Positions 48,643 through 56,954 of a stretch of DNA of 64,000 nt are shown here, piece by piece. The translations under genes and the position numbers were made by a program. Numbering within the stretch: the stretch's first letter is position 1; each line of letters starts with the position of its first letter. A model generated the notes under the pieces. That model had not been told where the DNA came from, searched no databases, and saw only the letters and a list, made by a program, of their open reading frames with translations. The stretch comes from an uncultured Burkholderiales bacterium (GTDB lineage Bacteria; Pseudomonadota; Gammaproteobacteria; Burkholderiales; Burkholderiaceae), in NCBI GenBank assembly GCA_946480465.1, contig CAMLJY010000017.1, positions 1 through 64,000 on the forward strand. Direction: 5' to 3'.

Positions 48643-49686
48643 ATGTCCAGCATGCTCACGTCCCTCGTCAACCACCAGGTGCGCCTGGCTTCGCGGCCGA
48701 CCGGCATGGCCAGCGCGGAGAACTGGCAGTTCACCGAGGAAGCCGTGGCCGAGCCGGCCGAAGGCGGGCTGGTGGTGAAGACGCTCGCGCTGTCGCTGGA
48801 CCCCGCGATGCGTGGCTGGCTGAACGACGCCAAGAGCTACATCCCGCCCGTGGGCATCGGCGAGGTCATGCGCGCCGGCGGCATCGGGCGCGTGGTGGCC
48901 TCGCGCCATCCCGGCTTCGCGGTGGGCGACGTCGTCACCGGCAGCCCCGGCGTGCAGGAGTACTGGACGGTCGCCCCCGACCAGGTGAAGCGCAGCGGCC
49001 TGGCGAAGATCGACCTGCGGCTGGGCAGCATCACGCAGTGGCTGAACGTGCTGGGCATGCCGGGCATGACCGGCTATTTCGGCCTGATGGACGTCGGCCA
49101 GCCGCAGCCGGGGCAGACCGTGGTGGTCTCCGGCGCCGCCGGCGCGGTGGGCCAGACGGTGGGGCAGCTGGCGAAGATCAAGGGCTGCCGCGCGGTCGGC
49201 ATCGCAGGCGGCCCGGCCAAGTGCGAATGGGTGGTGAAGGAGCTGGGCTTCGACGCCTGCATCGACTACAAGGCCGGCCCGGTGAAGGATGCGCTGAAGG
49301 AACACTGCCCGCAGGGCATCGACGTCTACTTCGACAACGTCGGCGGCGAGATCCTCGACGCCGCGCTGGCCCGGCTGGCGCGCCGCGCGCGCGTCGTCAT
49401 CTGCGGCGCCATCAGCCAGTACAACAACCTGGGCGCGGTGCAGGGGCCGAAGAACTACATGTCGCTGCTGGTCAACCGCGCTCGCATGGAAGGCATGGTC
49501 GTCTTCGACTACGTCGACCGCTTCCCGCTCGCCATCGCCGAGATGGCCGGCTACCTGAAGGACGGCCGCATGAAGAGCAAGGAAGACGTGGCGCGCGGCG
49601 GCGTGGCCGCCTTCCCCGAGACGCTGAACAAGCTCTTCAGCGGCGAGAACTTCGGCAAGCTGGTGCTGCACGTCGCTGACGAGTGA
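48643..49686 (+). CDS. NADP-dependent oxidoreductase (MDR, YncB/CurA type)
   Basis: The 347-residue medium-chain dehydrogenase opens VRLASRPTGMASAENWQFTE, the hallmark of the zinc-free leukotriene B4 dehydrogenase/CurA group. It has AAGAVGQTVGQLAKIKGCRA for NADP and DVYFDNVGGEILDAAL. These enzymes reduce alpha,beta-unsaturated aldehydes or ketones. Start ATG 48643 has AGGAGG upstream. Confidence 0.93.
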   Translation: MSSMLTSLVNHQVRLASRPTGMASAENWQFTEEAVAEPAEGGLVVKTLALSLDPAMRGWLNDAKSYIPPVGIGEVMRAGGIGRVVASRHPGFAVGDVVTGSPGVQEYWTVAPDQVKRSGLAKIDLRLGSITQWLNVLGMPGMTGYFGLMDVGQPQPGQTVVVSGAAGAVGQTVGQLAKIKGCRAVGIAGGPAKCEWVVKELGFDACIDYKAGPVKDALKEHCPQGIDVYFDNVGGEILDAALARLARRARVVICGAISQYNNLGAVQGPKNYMSLLVNRARMEGMVVFDYVDRFPLAIAEMAGYLKDGRMKSKEDVARGGVAAFPETLNKLFSGENFGKLVLHVADE

Positions 49687-49793
49687 CGGGTGCTGCGCGT
49701 GGCCGGCGAGCGGCGCGCGAATGACGTCTGAATGACGCGTGAGTGGCCGACCGTGCGCTGCTGATCGCGGCGCACGCACCGCGCCCGCGGGCT

Positions 49794-51971
49794 TCAGCCT
49801 GCGGCCGGCGCCCGCCGCGCGGCCAGCACTGCCTGCTCGAAGGCCGTGAGGTCGAAGGGCTTCTGCAGGAAGGCGTCGAAGCCGGCTTCCTCGGCGCGGC
49901 GGCGCGTAGCGGCATCACCGTAGCCGGTCAGCGCCACCAGCACGGTGTCGCGCAGGGCGGGTTCGGCGCGCAGGCGGCGTGCCACCTGCAGGCCATCGGT
50001 GCCGGGCAGGCCCAGGTCGACCACCGCCACCTGCGGCCGCTGCCGCGCCGCGGCGGCGATGCCTTGCTCGCCGTCGGCCGCGCTGCTCACCTCGTGGCCG
50101 GCGGCGCGCAGCAGGGTGGCCACCATCTCGCGGTTGTCGTGGTTGTCCTCGACCAGCAGGATGCGCAGCGGCGCCGCGCCGCCTTGGCCCTGCGCGGCCG
50201 GCGCCGCCGCGGTGTCGGCGCCCTCGACCAGCAGCGGCAGCCGCACGACGAAACGGGCGCCGCGGCCCGGCCCGTCGCTGAAGGCCTGCACCCAGCCGCC
50301 GTGCTGCTCGACCAGGCCGCGCACCACCGTCAGGCCCAGGCCCAGGCCGCCCTGCGAGCGGTCCATCGTGCGTTCGGCCTGCGAGAAGGGCTCGAAGATG
50401 TGCGGCAGCAGCTCGGGCCCGATGCCGCCGCCGTGGTCGGCGACGGCCAGCACCGCCTCGTCACCTTCACGCGCCACGGTCACCACCACCTCGCCGCCGC
50501 CGGCGCCGTACTTGGCGGCGTTGTCCAGCAGGTTGGACGCCACCTGCTCGAGCCGGGTCTCGTCGCCCAGCACCGGCGCCGCGGACAGTTCGGTGATGAC
50601 CTTCAAATGACGCGTCCGCCCGGTGTCGGCGAAGGTCTGCACGACGCGGCGCACCGCTTCGGCCAGGTCCAGCGGCCGGCGGTCCAGCGTGATCTTGCCG
50701 GTGGCCAGGCGGGCCGCGTCCAGCATCTCGTTGATCAGCGCCGTCATGTGGCCGGTCTGGCGCGACAGCACCTCGCGCGCGCGGCGTTCCACCTCGGGCG
50801 TGGCGCGCTCCAGCTCGAGCAGCGCGATGGCCGAGCGCATCGCACTCAGCGGGTTGCGCAGCTCGTGCGCGAGCATGGCCAGGAATTCGTCCTTCGCGCG
50901 GCTGGCGCGCTCGGCCTCGGCGCGGGCGCGTGATTCGTTGCGCAGCGTCTCGCGCATCAGGCGCCGCACTTCCTCGGCCTCTTCCACCGCCAGCGGTTCC
51001 GAATGCGGCAGCGTCATGCCGGAGGCGGCGACGCTGGCATCCTCGGACAGCCGGCCCAGCGCGTGGCTGAGGCGCCGGCCCAGCACCACCGCGAGCAGGC
51101 CGGCGGTGGTGGCGGCCAGCACGATGCCCAGCACCGTCAGCGAGACCGGCACCGCCTGGGCCTGCTCGATCTCCTCGGCCGGAACGCCGGTGCCCAGCAC
51201 CCAGCCCGAGGTCTTGAGCCGGCTGAAGGCGCTGTAGAAGCGCTGGCCTTCCAGGCCCTTGTTGGTGAAGCTGCCCTCGTCGCGCCCGGTCGTGCGCTGC
51301 CAGTAGCTGGGCTGCGACAGCTTGCCCACCCACTGCTCGTTGTTGAGCGTGCGGGCGATGATGGTGCCGCCGCGGTCGTTCAACGTCAGCGTGGCGCCGG
51401 GCGAGATGGGGTGGCTGCGCAGGAAGCCGAGCCAGGCGCGCTGCTCGATCGTCACGCAGGCGATGCCGCGCAGCGCCCCGTCGCGCAGCAGCGGCACCGC
51501 GATGGTGGTGGCCCAGCCGCGCGCCCCGGCGGGCGGCTGCAGGTTGCCCACCAGCGGTCCGCCGCCGTGGCGCAGCTCGGCGATGGTGGTGGCGTCCAGC
51601 GGCGGCGGGCTGCCGGCCGGTGCCGGCGGCTGCTGCGCCAGCGGCGTGCCCTCGGGGCCGAGCAGCACCACCGAGGACCACATCGGGTTGGTGCCGAGCA
51701 CCCGCCCCAGCCGCGCCTGCAGGTCGATGGCCTCGTCGAGCAGGATCGCCCCGTCGACCGTCGGCACGTCCGCCAGGGTCTGCAGCACGCGGATGGTGCC
51801 GGCGATCTCGGTGTCCAGCGCCAGGCGCAGCGCGCTGACGCGTTCGAGCACGCGCTGCAGCTCGAAGTCCCGCTGCAGCTGGATCAGCGCGGCCAGCGAC
51901 ACCAGGGCCAGCACGGCAATCGGCGCCACGACGGCGCCCATCATCAGGGCAAGCTGGCCACGGATGCGCAT
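49794..51971 (-). CDS. Hybrid sensor histidine kinase/response regulator
   Basis: The 725-residue protein has a membrane helix (about 9-30), a periplasmic dCache-type sensor (32-272), a second helix (276-297), HisKA with phospho-acceptor His369 (FLAMLAHELRNPL), HATPase_c (SNLLDNAAKYGAG, DHGGGIG, GGLGLGLTVVRGLVEQHGG) and a C-terminal receiver with Asp652 (VVDLGLPGTDG). There is no separate output domain, so it must pass phosphate to another protein. The signal is unknown. Confidence 0.92.
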   Translation of the reverse strand: MRIRGQLALMMGAVVAPIAVLALVSLAALIQLQRDFELQRVLERVSALRLALDTEIAGTIRVLQTLADVPTVDGAILLDEAIDLQARLGRVLGTNPMWSSVVLLGPEGTPLAQQPPAPAGSPPPLDATTIAELRHGGGPLVGNLQPPAGARGWATTIAVPLLRDGALRGIACVTIEQRAWLGFLRSHPISPGATLTLNDRGGTIIARTLNNEQWVGKLSQPSYWQRTTGRDEGSFTNKGLEGQRFYSAFSRLKTSGWVLGTGVPAEEIEQAQAVPVSLTVLGIVLAATTAGLLAVVLGRRLSHALGRLSEDASVAASGMTLPHSEPLAVEEAEEVRRLMRETLRNESRARAEAERASRAKDEFLAMLAHELRNPLSAMRSAIALLELERATPEVERRAREVLSRQTGHMTALINEMLDAARLATGKITLDRRPLDLAEAVRRVVQTFADTGRTRHLKVITELSAAPVLGDETRLEQVASNLLDNAAKYGAGGGEVVVTVAREGDEAVLAVADHGGGIGPELLPHIFEPFSQAERTMDRSQGGLGLGLTVVRGLVEQHGGWVQAFSDGPGRGARFVVRLPLLVEGADTAAAPAAQGQGGAAPLRILLVEDNHDNREMVATLLRAAGHEVSSAADGEQGIAAAARQRPQVAVVDLGLPGTDGLQVARRLRAEPALRDTVLVALTGYGDAATRRRAEEAGFDAFLQKPFDLTAFEQAVLAARRAPAAG

Positions 51972-51987
51972 CAGTGAAGGGAGGGAG

Positions 51988-52009
51988 CGGCCGGTGGCCG
52001 GACCGGCCG
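51988..52009. repeat. GC hairpin upstream of the hybrid kinase
   Basis: CGGCCGGT and ACCGGCCG arms flank GGCCGG, 17 bases before the kinase start. It could be a leader structure or a weak end signal for leftward transcripts from the cynS side. No T run. Confidence 0.4.
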
Positions 52010-52050
52010 ACTGTAGCGGCGAGCGGCGGCGCCGGTGCGGGCGGCGCCGA

Positions 52051-52236
52051 TCAGCCCGGTGCGGCGAGGGCCGCGGCCATCAGCGCCTGGGCAGGGCCCG
52101 GCGCGCTGCGCTCGTGCACGGGTTCGGGGAAGTCGGCCAGGCGCGGCAGGTCGCGCTTCAGGTTCGGCGGCAGCGGCAAGCGCACCGGCTGCGCGGCGTG
52201 GCCGGCGATCAGGCTGCGGAGCGGACGCTCGCTTTC
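52051..52236 (-). other. Unassigned leftward open frame, about 60 codons, no start
   Basis: Continuing leftward from the DUF1348 remnant, a frame without internal stops reads GHAAQPVRLPLPPNLKRDLP and ends ALMAAALAAPG before TGA at 52051-52053. It looks like a genuine protein C-terminus but lacks a start and is not recognised. It may be the end of a second decayed gene fused to the DUF1348 fragment. Confidence 0.25.
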
Positions 52237-52417
52237 AGTGATGGCGGGTCACTGATGCCGTCATGCCGGCGCGGTCATCGGCCCGCGGGCGTCGGCATGC
52301 CGGTTCTCGTTGCCGTGCGAGCGGCACCACTGCCCGGCGTCGTCATGCCACTCGCCGGCGAAGCGCACGGCGAGCCCGGTCGGTGCCGGGCTGCCACGCT
52401 CTTCGATCAGGCGGCAG
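52225..52417 (-). pseudogene. DUF1348 (NTF2-like) gene fragment abutting cynS
   Basis: Immediately after the cynS stop, a shifted leftward frame reads CRLIEERG, GLAVRFAGEWHDDAGQWCRS and HGNEN, matching the core of DUF1348 proteins (RIAVRFAYEWHDD...GQWFRSYGNE). The match then breaks into other frames, with an ITESER piece near 52225. The N-terminal half is absent. Several frameshifts show it is decayed. Assignment is from remembered motifs. Confidence 0.6.
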
Positions 52418-52861
52418 TCAGTAGTTCTTGTAGGGCAGGAACTTGCCGGACATCGTGATGCTCACCCGGTCGCCCTTGGGGTCGGGCTCACGCTGCAGGT
52501 CCATCTTGAAATCGATCGCGCTCATGATGCCGTCGCCGAATTCCTCGTGGATCAGCTCCTTGAAGGTCGTGCCGTAGACGCTGACGAGTTCGTAGAAGCG
52601 GTAGATCAGCGGATCGGTGGGCACGCTGGTGGGCAGCGAGCCCTTGTATGGCACCACCATCAGCCATTTCTTCTCCTCGGCCGTCAGGCCGAAGATCTCG
52701 GCGACCGTGGCGGCCTGCTGTTCGTCCAGTGCCATCTGGCCCAGGCAGGCGGCGGTCACCCACTCCTTGCTCAGTCCCACTTTCGCGGCCACGTCGGCCC
52801 ACTTCAGGCCGCGGGCGATGCGGGTGGCGATGATCTTTTCGGTGACGGCGAGTCGGCTCAT
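52418..52861 (-). CDS. cynS: Cyanate hydratase (cyanase)
   Basis: The 147-residue enzyme converts cyanate plus bicarbonate to carbamate, hence ammonia and CO2. It has an N-terminal helical domain (EKIIATRIARGLKWADVAAK) and the C-terminal catalytic domain with Arg88, Glu91 and Ser114 (YRFYELVSVYGTTFKELIHE, then MSAIDF). It acts as a decamer. It lies 122 bases downstream of the NarL-type regulator gene on the same strand. There is no cynT or cyanate transporter nearby. Confidence 0.96.
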   Translation of the reverse strand: MSRLAVTEKIIATRIARGLKWADVAAKVGLSKEWVTAACLGQMALDEQQAATVAEIFGLTAEEKKWLMVVPYKGSLPTSVPTDPLIYRFYELVSVYGTTFKELIHEEFGDGIMSAIDFKMDLQREPDPKGDRVSITMSGKFLPYKNY

Positions 52862-52983
52862 GCGGTGCTCCTGCGTTGCGGTGGGGCCATGCTAGGAAGG
52901 TGCGGCCGGGCGCGCCATCGTGTGCGGCCGGCATTTCTTGTCGTGCCAGCCCTACACGGGTGCGGCGGCATGCTGACGCTCCG

Positions 52984-53664
52984 TCAGGCCTGCAGCAGGT
53001 CGTGGCGGACCGCGTACAGCGCCAGTTCCACGTCGTTGCGCACGCCGGTCTTCTCGAGGATGCGCGACCGGTAGGTGCTGACGGTGTTGGGTGACAGCGC
53101 CAGCTGCTCGGCGATCTCGCCGACGCTGCGGCCGCTGGCCAGCAGGCGGAACACCTGGTACTCGCGGTGCGACAGGCGGTCGTGCAGCGGCGCGCCGTCG
53201 GCACCCCGGCCCCGCTTCGGGCCGCTGCCGGCGCCCAGGGCGCCGGCCAGCTGCTCGGCCACGCCGGGGGTGATGAAGAGCTGGCCGCGGGCCACCTTGC
53301 GGATGGCCTCGATCATCTGCGCGCTGTCGGCGCTCTTGTTCAGGTAGCCGGCGGCGCCCAGCTTCAGGCTGCGCACCGCGTACTGGCGGTCGGGGTAGGT
53401 GCTGAGCATCAGCACCGGCAGCTTCGGGAACTCGTGCTTCAGCGCCTTCAGCACGTCCAGCCCGTCGCGCTGCGGCAGCGTGATGTCCATCAGCACCACC
53501 TGCGGCAGCCGGCCCTGCGCCGCGGCCTCGCGCACCAGCGCCAGCGCGGCGGGGCCATCGCCGGCTTCGCCGGCCACCGCGATGTCGGGTGCATCGGCCA
53601 GGATCTGCCGGATGCCCTGGCGCACGATCAGGTGGTCGTCGCAGAGGAGGACCTGGATCGTCAT
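52984..53664 (-). CDS. NarL/FixJ-type response regulator
   Basis: The 226-residue protein has a receiver domain with phospho-acceptor Asp60 (VVLMDITLPQRDG) and Lys in the NKSAD turn, and a LuxR helix-turn-helix (LSHREYQVFRLLASGRSVGE, then NTVSTYRSRIL). It overlaps the PAS kinase gene by four bases and is certainly its partner. Start ATG 53664. Confidence 0.93.
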   Translation of the reverse strand: MTIQVLLCDDHLIVRQGIRQILADAPDIAVAGEAGDGPAALALVREAAAQGRLPQVVLMDITLPQRDGLDVLKALKHEFPKLPVLMLSTYPDRQYAVRSLKLGAAGYLNKSADSAQMIEAIRKVARGQLFITPGVAEQLAGALGAGSGPKRGRGADGAPLHDRLSHREYQVFRLLASGRSVGEIAEQLALSPNTVSTYRSRILEKTGVRNDVELALYAVRHDLLQA

Positions 53665-54875
53665 GGCGCGTCCTCCCGCGCCAACGGCATCACCAGGCGC
53701 ACCACGGTGCCGGCGCCCGGTGCCGTGTCGATCACCAGCTCCCCGCCAAAGTGAGCGGCCCGTTCCCGCATGCCGCGCACGCCGTGGCTGCCCGCGGCGT
53801 CGAGCGCCTCGGGCGTGGCGCCGATGCCGTTGTCGCGCACCTCCAGGTACAGCACCGGGTCGGGCGGGCCGTCCACGTCGAGCCGGATCGCCACGTGGGT
53901 GGCGTGCGCGTGGCGCGCGATGTTGGACAGCAGCTCTTGCAGGATGCGGAACACCGCGGTCGCGAGGCCGCCTTCCGGCGGCGCGACGCCAGCGGCCACG
54001 TGGAACTGCAGCTTGCCCTGGACCGCGTCGGCCGCGGCCCGCAGCCATTCCTGGGCCTGCCATTCCAGCGCGGCCCACAGGCCCTGGTGGTCGAGGATGC
54101 TGGGGCGCAGGTCGGTGATGATGCGGCCGATCTTGTCGACCGCGGTGTCGATCAGCCGGCCCATGCGCTGGCACTTGGCGGGCAGCTCGTTGTGCGACGG
54201 TGGCGGGGCGGGCGTGGGCGTCGCCGCGGGCGCGAGCGTGGGGAGAGGCACGGGCGCCCGGCCGACGCGCCGCTCCAGCCACTGCACGTCCATCTTCAGC
54301 GCCACCAGCAGGCTGCCCAGCTCGTCGTGGATCTCGCGCGCGATGCGGCTGCGTTCGCCCTCTCGCACGGCCTCGAGGTGGTTGGCCAGTTCGCGCAGCG
54401 CGCGGGTGCGCTCGGCGACGCGGCGTTCCAGCTCGTCGCGGTGGCGCTGCAGCTGGGCCTGCGCGGCCTTGCGTTCGCTGACGTCGACGAAGGTGACGAC
54501 CGCGCCGCGCACCTCGCCCTCCTCGATCACCGGGTAGCTGGAGTACTCGGCCGGAAAGCCCGAACCGTCGGCGCGCCACAGCAGGTCGTCGTCGATGCGG
54601 CAGGGCTCGCCGCGGCGGAAGGCGTTGAAGATCGGGCAGTCGCACTCGGCATAGGGCGTGCCGTCGGGCCGGGTGTGGTGGATCAGCGCGTGCATGTTGC
54701 GCCCGAGCACCTGGTCGGTGCGCCAGCCCAGCATCTGGGCGGCGGCGCGGTTCACGAAGGTGCAGCGGCCGGCCAGGTCGACGCCGAAGATGCCCTCGCC
54801 GGTGGAATCCAGCAGCAGGGTGCTCAGTCGATCGATCGCGGCGGAGGCGGCCGGTGCGGGCTGGGCGCTGTCCAT
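53661..54875 (-). CDS. PAS-domain histidine kinase of the NarX/DegS group
   Basis: The 404-residue soluble kinase has a PAS domain (17-135) with three cysteines near 78-92 (ECDCPIFNAF, GEPCRIDD). A HisKA_3 dimerisation domain carries His183 (RIAREIHDELGSLLVALKMD), and a HATPase_c follows (ELLSNIARHAHATHVAIRLD, then DNGIGATPEALDAAGSHGVR and GMRERA). No membrane helix, so it senses a cytosolic cue; the PAS cysteines may hold a redox or metal cofactor (inference). Confidence 0.92.
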   Translation of the reverse strand: MDSAQPAPAASAAIDRLSTLLLDSTGEGIFGVDLAGRCTFVNRAAAQMLGWRTDQVLGRNMHALIHHTRPDGTPYAECDCPIFNAFRRGEPCRIDDDLLWRADGSGFPAEYSSYPVIEEGEVRGAVVTFVDVSERKAAQAQLQRHRDELERRVAERTRALRELANHLEAVREGERSRIAREIHDELGSLLVALKMDVQWLERRVGRAPVPLPTLAPAATPTPAPPPSHNELPAKCQRMGRLIDTAVDKIGRIITDLRPSILDHQGLWAALEWQAQEWLRAAADAVQGKLQFHVAAGVAPPEGGLATAVFRILQELLSNIARHAHATHVAIRLDVDGPPDPVLYLEVRDNGIGATPEALDAAGSHGVRGMRERAAHFGGELVIDTAPGAGTVVRLVMPLAREDAP

Positions 54876-54929
54876 GCCGCCGATGGCGCAAGGGGCGTGC
54901 CATCCTGGCGCGGATGGCTCACGGCTTCT

Positions 54930-56738
54930 TCAGATCATCGGCGACAGCGGCGCGCCCGGTCGCTGGCCGCATTCGTCGAAGAGGCGCACGGTGCAGCGCG
55001 CGCACACGTCGCCGTCCAGCCGCGACACGATGTGCGCCAGCGCACTGCGCTTGTCGGCGAACACATGGTCCGCGCCCAGGCGGCTGCCGAAGCCGGTGGC
55101 CAGCCAGGTCTGCACCACCGGCGGGCGCGGGCGGTGGAAGTACAGGTCGCCCTGCGCTTCGCGGCGGCGGATCAGCTCGTCGTCCCACAGGTCGGCGCCG
55201 GCCAGGTCGATGAAGTTCATGCTCTTGGCCATCACCAGCAGGTGGCGCTGCCCGGGGTGGTCGCGGCGCAGGCCGCGCAGGCGCTCGGCCACGTGCGGTA
55301 CCGCGCCGAACCACACGGAGCCTTCCATGCGCAGCAGCTTCAGCTGCGGGCACTCGGGCAGCGGCCGGGGCGCTGCGGCGGGTTCGCCGGGCGGCGTGAG
55401 GGGATCGGGGTCGATGACGACGAAGGGGCGGCCGGGGCCCTGCCTGTCGAAGCCCATCGTGCGCATCGCCGGGTGCGCGGTGCGGTAGAGGTAGGCGACG
55501 AAGGACAGCATCACGCCGGCCAGGATCGCCACCTCCAGCCGCAGCGCCAGCGTGGCCACGAGCGTGGCGGCGGCGATGCCGAATTCGCGCCGGTCCAGGC
55601 GCCACAGGCGGCGCCAGCCGGCGGGGTCGACCAGCGACGCGGCGACCAGCACCAGCAGCGCGCCCACGCCGGCCATCGGCACCCAGGCCAGCAGGGGCCC
55701 GGCCACCAGCAGCAGCGCCACCAGCCACAGGGCCGCGGCCACGCCGGCCAGCGGCGTGCGGGCACCGGCTTCCAGGTTGGGCAGCGAGCGGTTCAGCGAG
55801 CCGCAGGCGACGAAGCCGCCGGCGAGCCCGCCGGCCAGGTTGGCCAGGCCCTGGCCGGCGCATTCGCGGTTGGTGTCCAGCGGTTCGCCGGTGCGCGTGG
55901 CGAGGAACTTGGCGATGGCCACCGACTGGCCGAGCGCGATGATCGTCAGCGCGAAGGCCATCGGCAGCAGCTGCGGCAGCAGCGCCGGGTCGATCGCCGG
56001 CCACTGCCATTGGCTGATGGCGGCCGCCAGCGACGGCGGTGAACCCAGCCGCGCCGCCGGCGCGCCGGGCAGCGCGCCGCTGTGCTCGAGCCAGGCGGCC
56101 AGCCCGGCGCCCAGGGCCAGCGCGATCAGCGCCGTGGGCCCACGCCGCCAGGCCTGGCGCAGCAGCAGCGCGGCGGCCAGCGTCAGCCCGCCCACGGCCA
56201 GCGCCGCCCAGGACACTTCCGCCTGCAGCGCCTGCCAGGGCGATGCGCGCCCGGTTGCGCCGAGCAGGCTGGCCAGCGCATGCCAGCCGATGAGGATGGC
56301 TGCGCCGCCGGTGAAACCCAGCATCACCGACGGCGAGATGAAGTTGGCCAGCGTGCCCAGGCGCGCCAGCGCCAGCGCCAGCTGCAGCGCGCCGACCATC
56401 AGCGTCAGCGCGATCGCCAGCGCCACCGACAGCGCCGGGTCGCCGCCGGCCAGCGGCAGCAGCATCGCGCCCAGCGCGAGCGCGGTGGCGTTGGTGGGGC
56501 CGGTCATCACGACGCGGCTGGAGCCGGCCAGCGCGGCCACCGCGGTCGGCACGATGGCGGTGACCAGGCCCATCGCCGGCGGCAGTCCGGCCAGCGCCGC
56601 GAAGGCGATGGCCTGCGGCAGCACCAGGACCGCGCCCAGCAGCCCGGCCAGCGCATCGGCGCGCAGCGTGGGGCCGTTGACGCGGCGCACCCAGGGGCCC
56701 AGCAGGCGTTCGGTCAGGGAGGGCATGGTGCGCGGCAT
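54930..56738 (-). CDS. SulP-family (SLC26) anion transporter with STAS domain
   Basis: The 602-residue protein has 12-14 membrane helices (LPQAIAFAALAGLPPAMGLV and GPTNATALALGAMLLPLAGG are SulP signatures) and a C-terminal STAS domain (about 450-560; HLLVMAKSMNFIDLAGADLW). A cysteine tail follows (VCARCTVRLFDECGQRP). SulP proteins carry sulfate, bicarbonate or dicarboxylates. Placement upstream of a kinase, regulator and cyanase favours bicarbonate (inference). Start ATG 56738; 56726 is possible. Confidence 0.9.
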   Translation of the reverse strand: MPRTMPSLTERLLGPWVRRVNGPTLRADALAGLLGAVLVLPQAIAFAALAGLPPAMGLVTAIVPTAVAALAGSSRVVMTGPTNATALALGAMLLPLAGGDPALSVALAIALTLMVGALQLALALARLGTLANFISPSVMLGFTGGAAILIGWHALASLLGATGRASPWQALQAEVSWAALAVGGLTLAAALLLRQAWRRGPTALIALALGAGLAAWLEHSGALPGAPAARLGSPPSLAAAISQWQWPAIDPALLPQLLPMAFALTIIALGQSVAIAKFLATRTGEPLDTNRECAGQGLANLAGGLAGGFVACGSLNRSLPNLEAGARTPLAGVAAALWLVALLLVAGPLLAWVPMAGVGALLVLVAASLVDPAGWRRLWRLDRREFGIAAATLVATLALRLEVAILAGVMLSFVAYLYRTAHPAMRTMGFDRQGPGRPFVVIDPDPLTPPGEPAAAPRPLPECPQLKLLRMEGSVWFGAVPHVAERLRGLRRDHPGQRHLLVMAKSMNFIDLAGADLWDDELIRRREAQGDLYFHRPRPPVVQTWLATGFGSRLGADHVFADKRSALAHIVSRLDGDVCARCTVRLFDECGQRPGAPLSPMI

Positions 56739-56954
56739 TCTAGAAACGGGAACCGGCGGCCCGCCGGCCGTGCGCACGCCGTTTGCTCTGGCTGCGTGTC
56801 CGACGCCCTGGCGTACCTGGGCCCTGCGCCGCCGTGGAACCCCCAAGGCGGGGCCACGAAGGGCAGGGCGAGAATCTGCCGCACTTCGCTGACCGGGCCC
56901 GCGCCGCGGCTTCGATCAGCTCCGCTCACACCGACCAGCCGGAGCCCCGCACCG

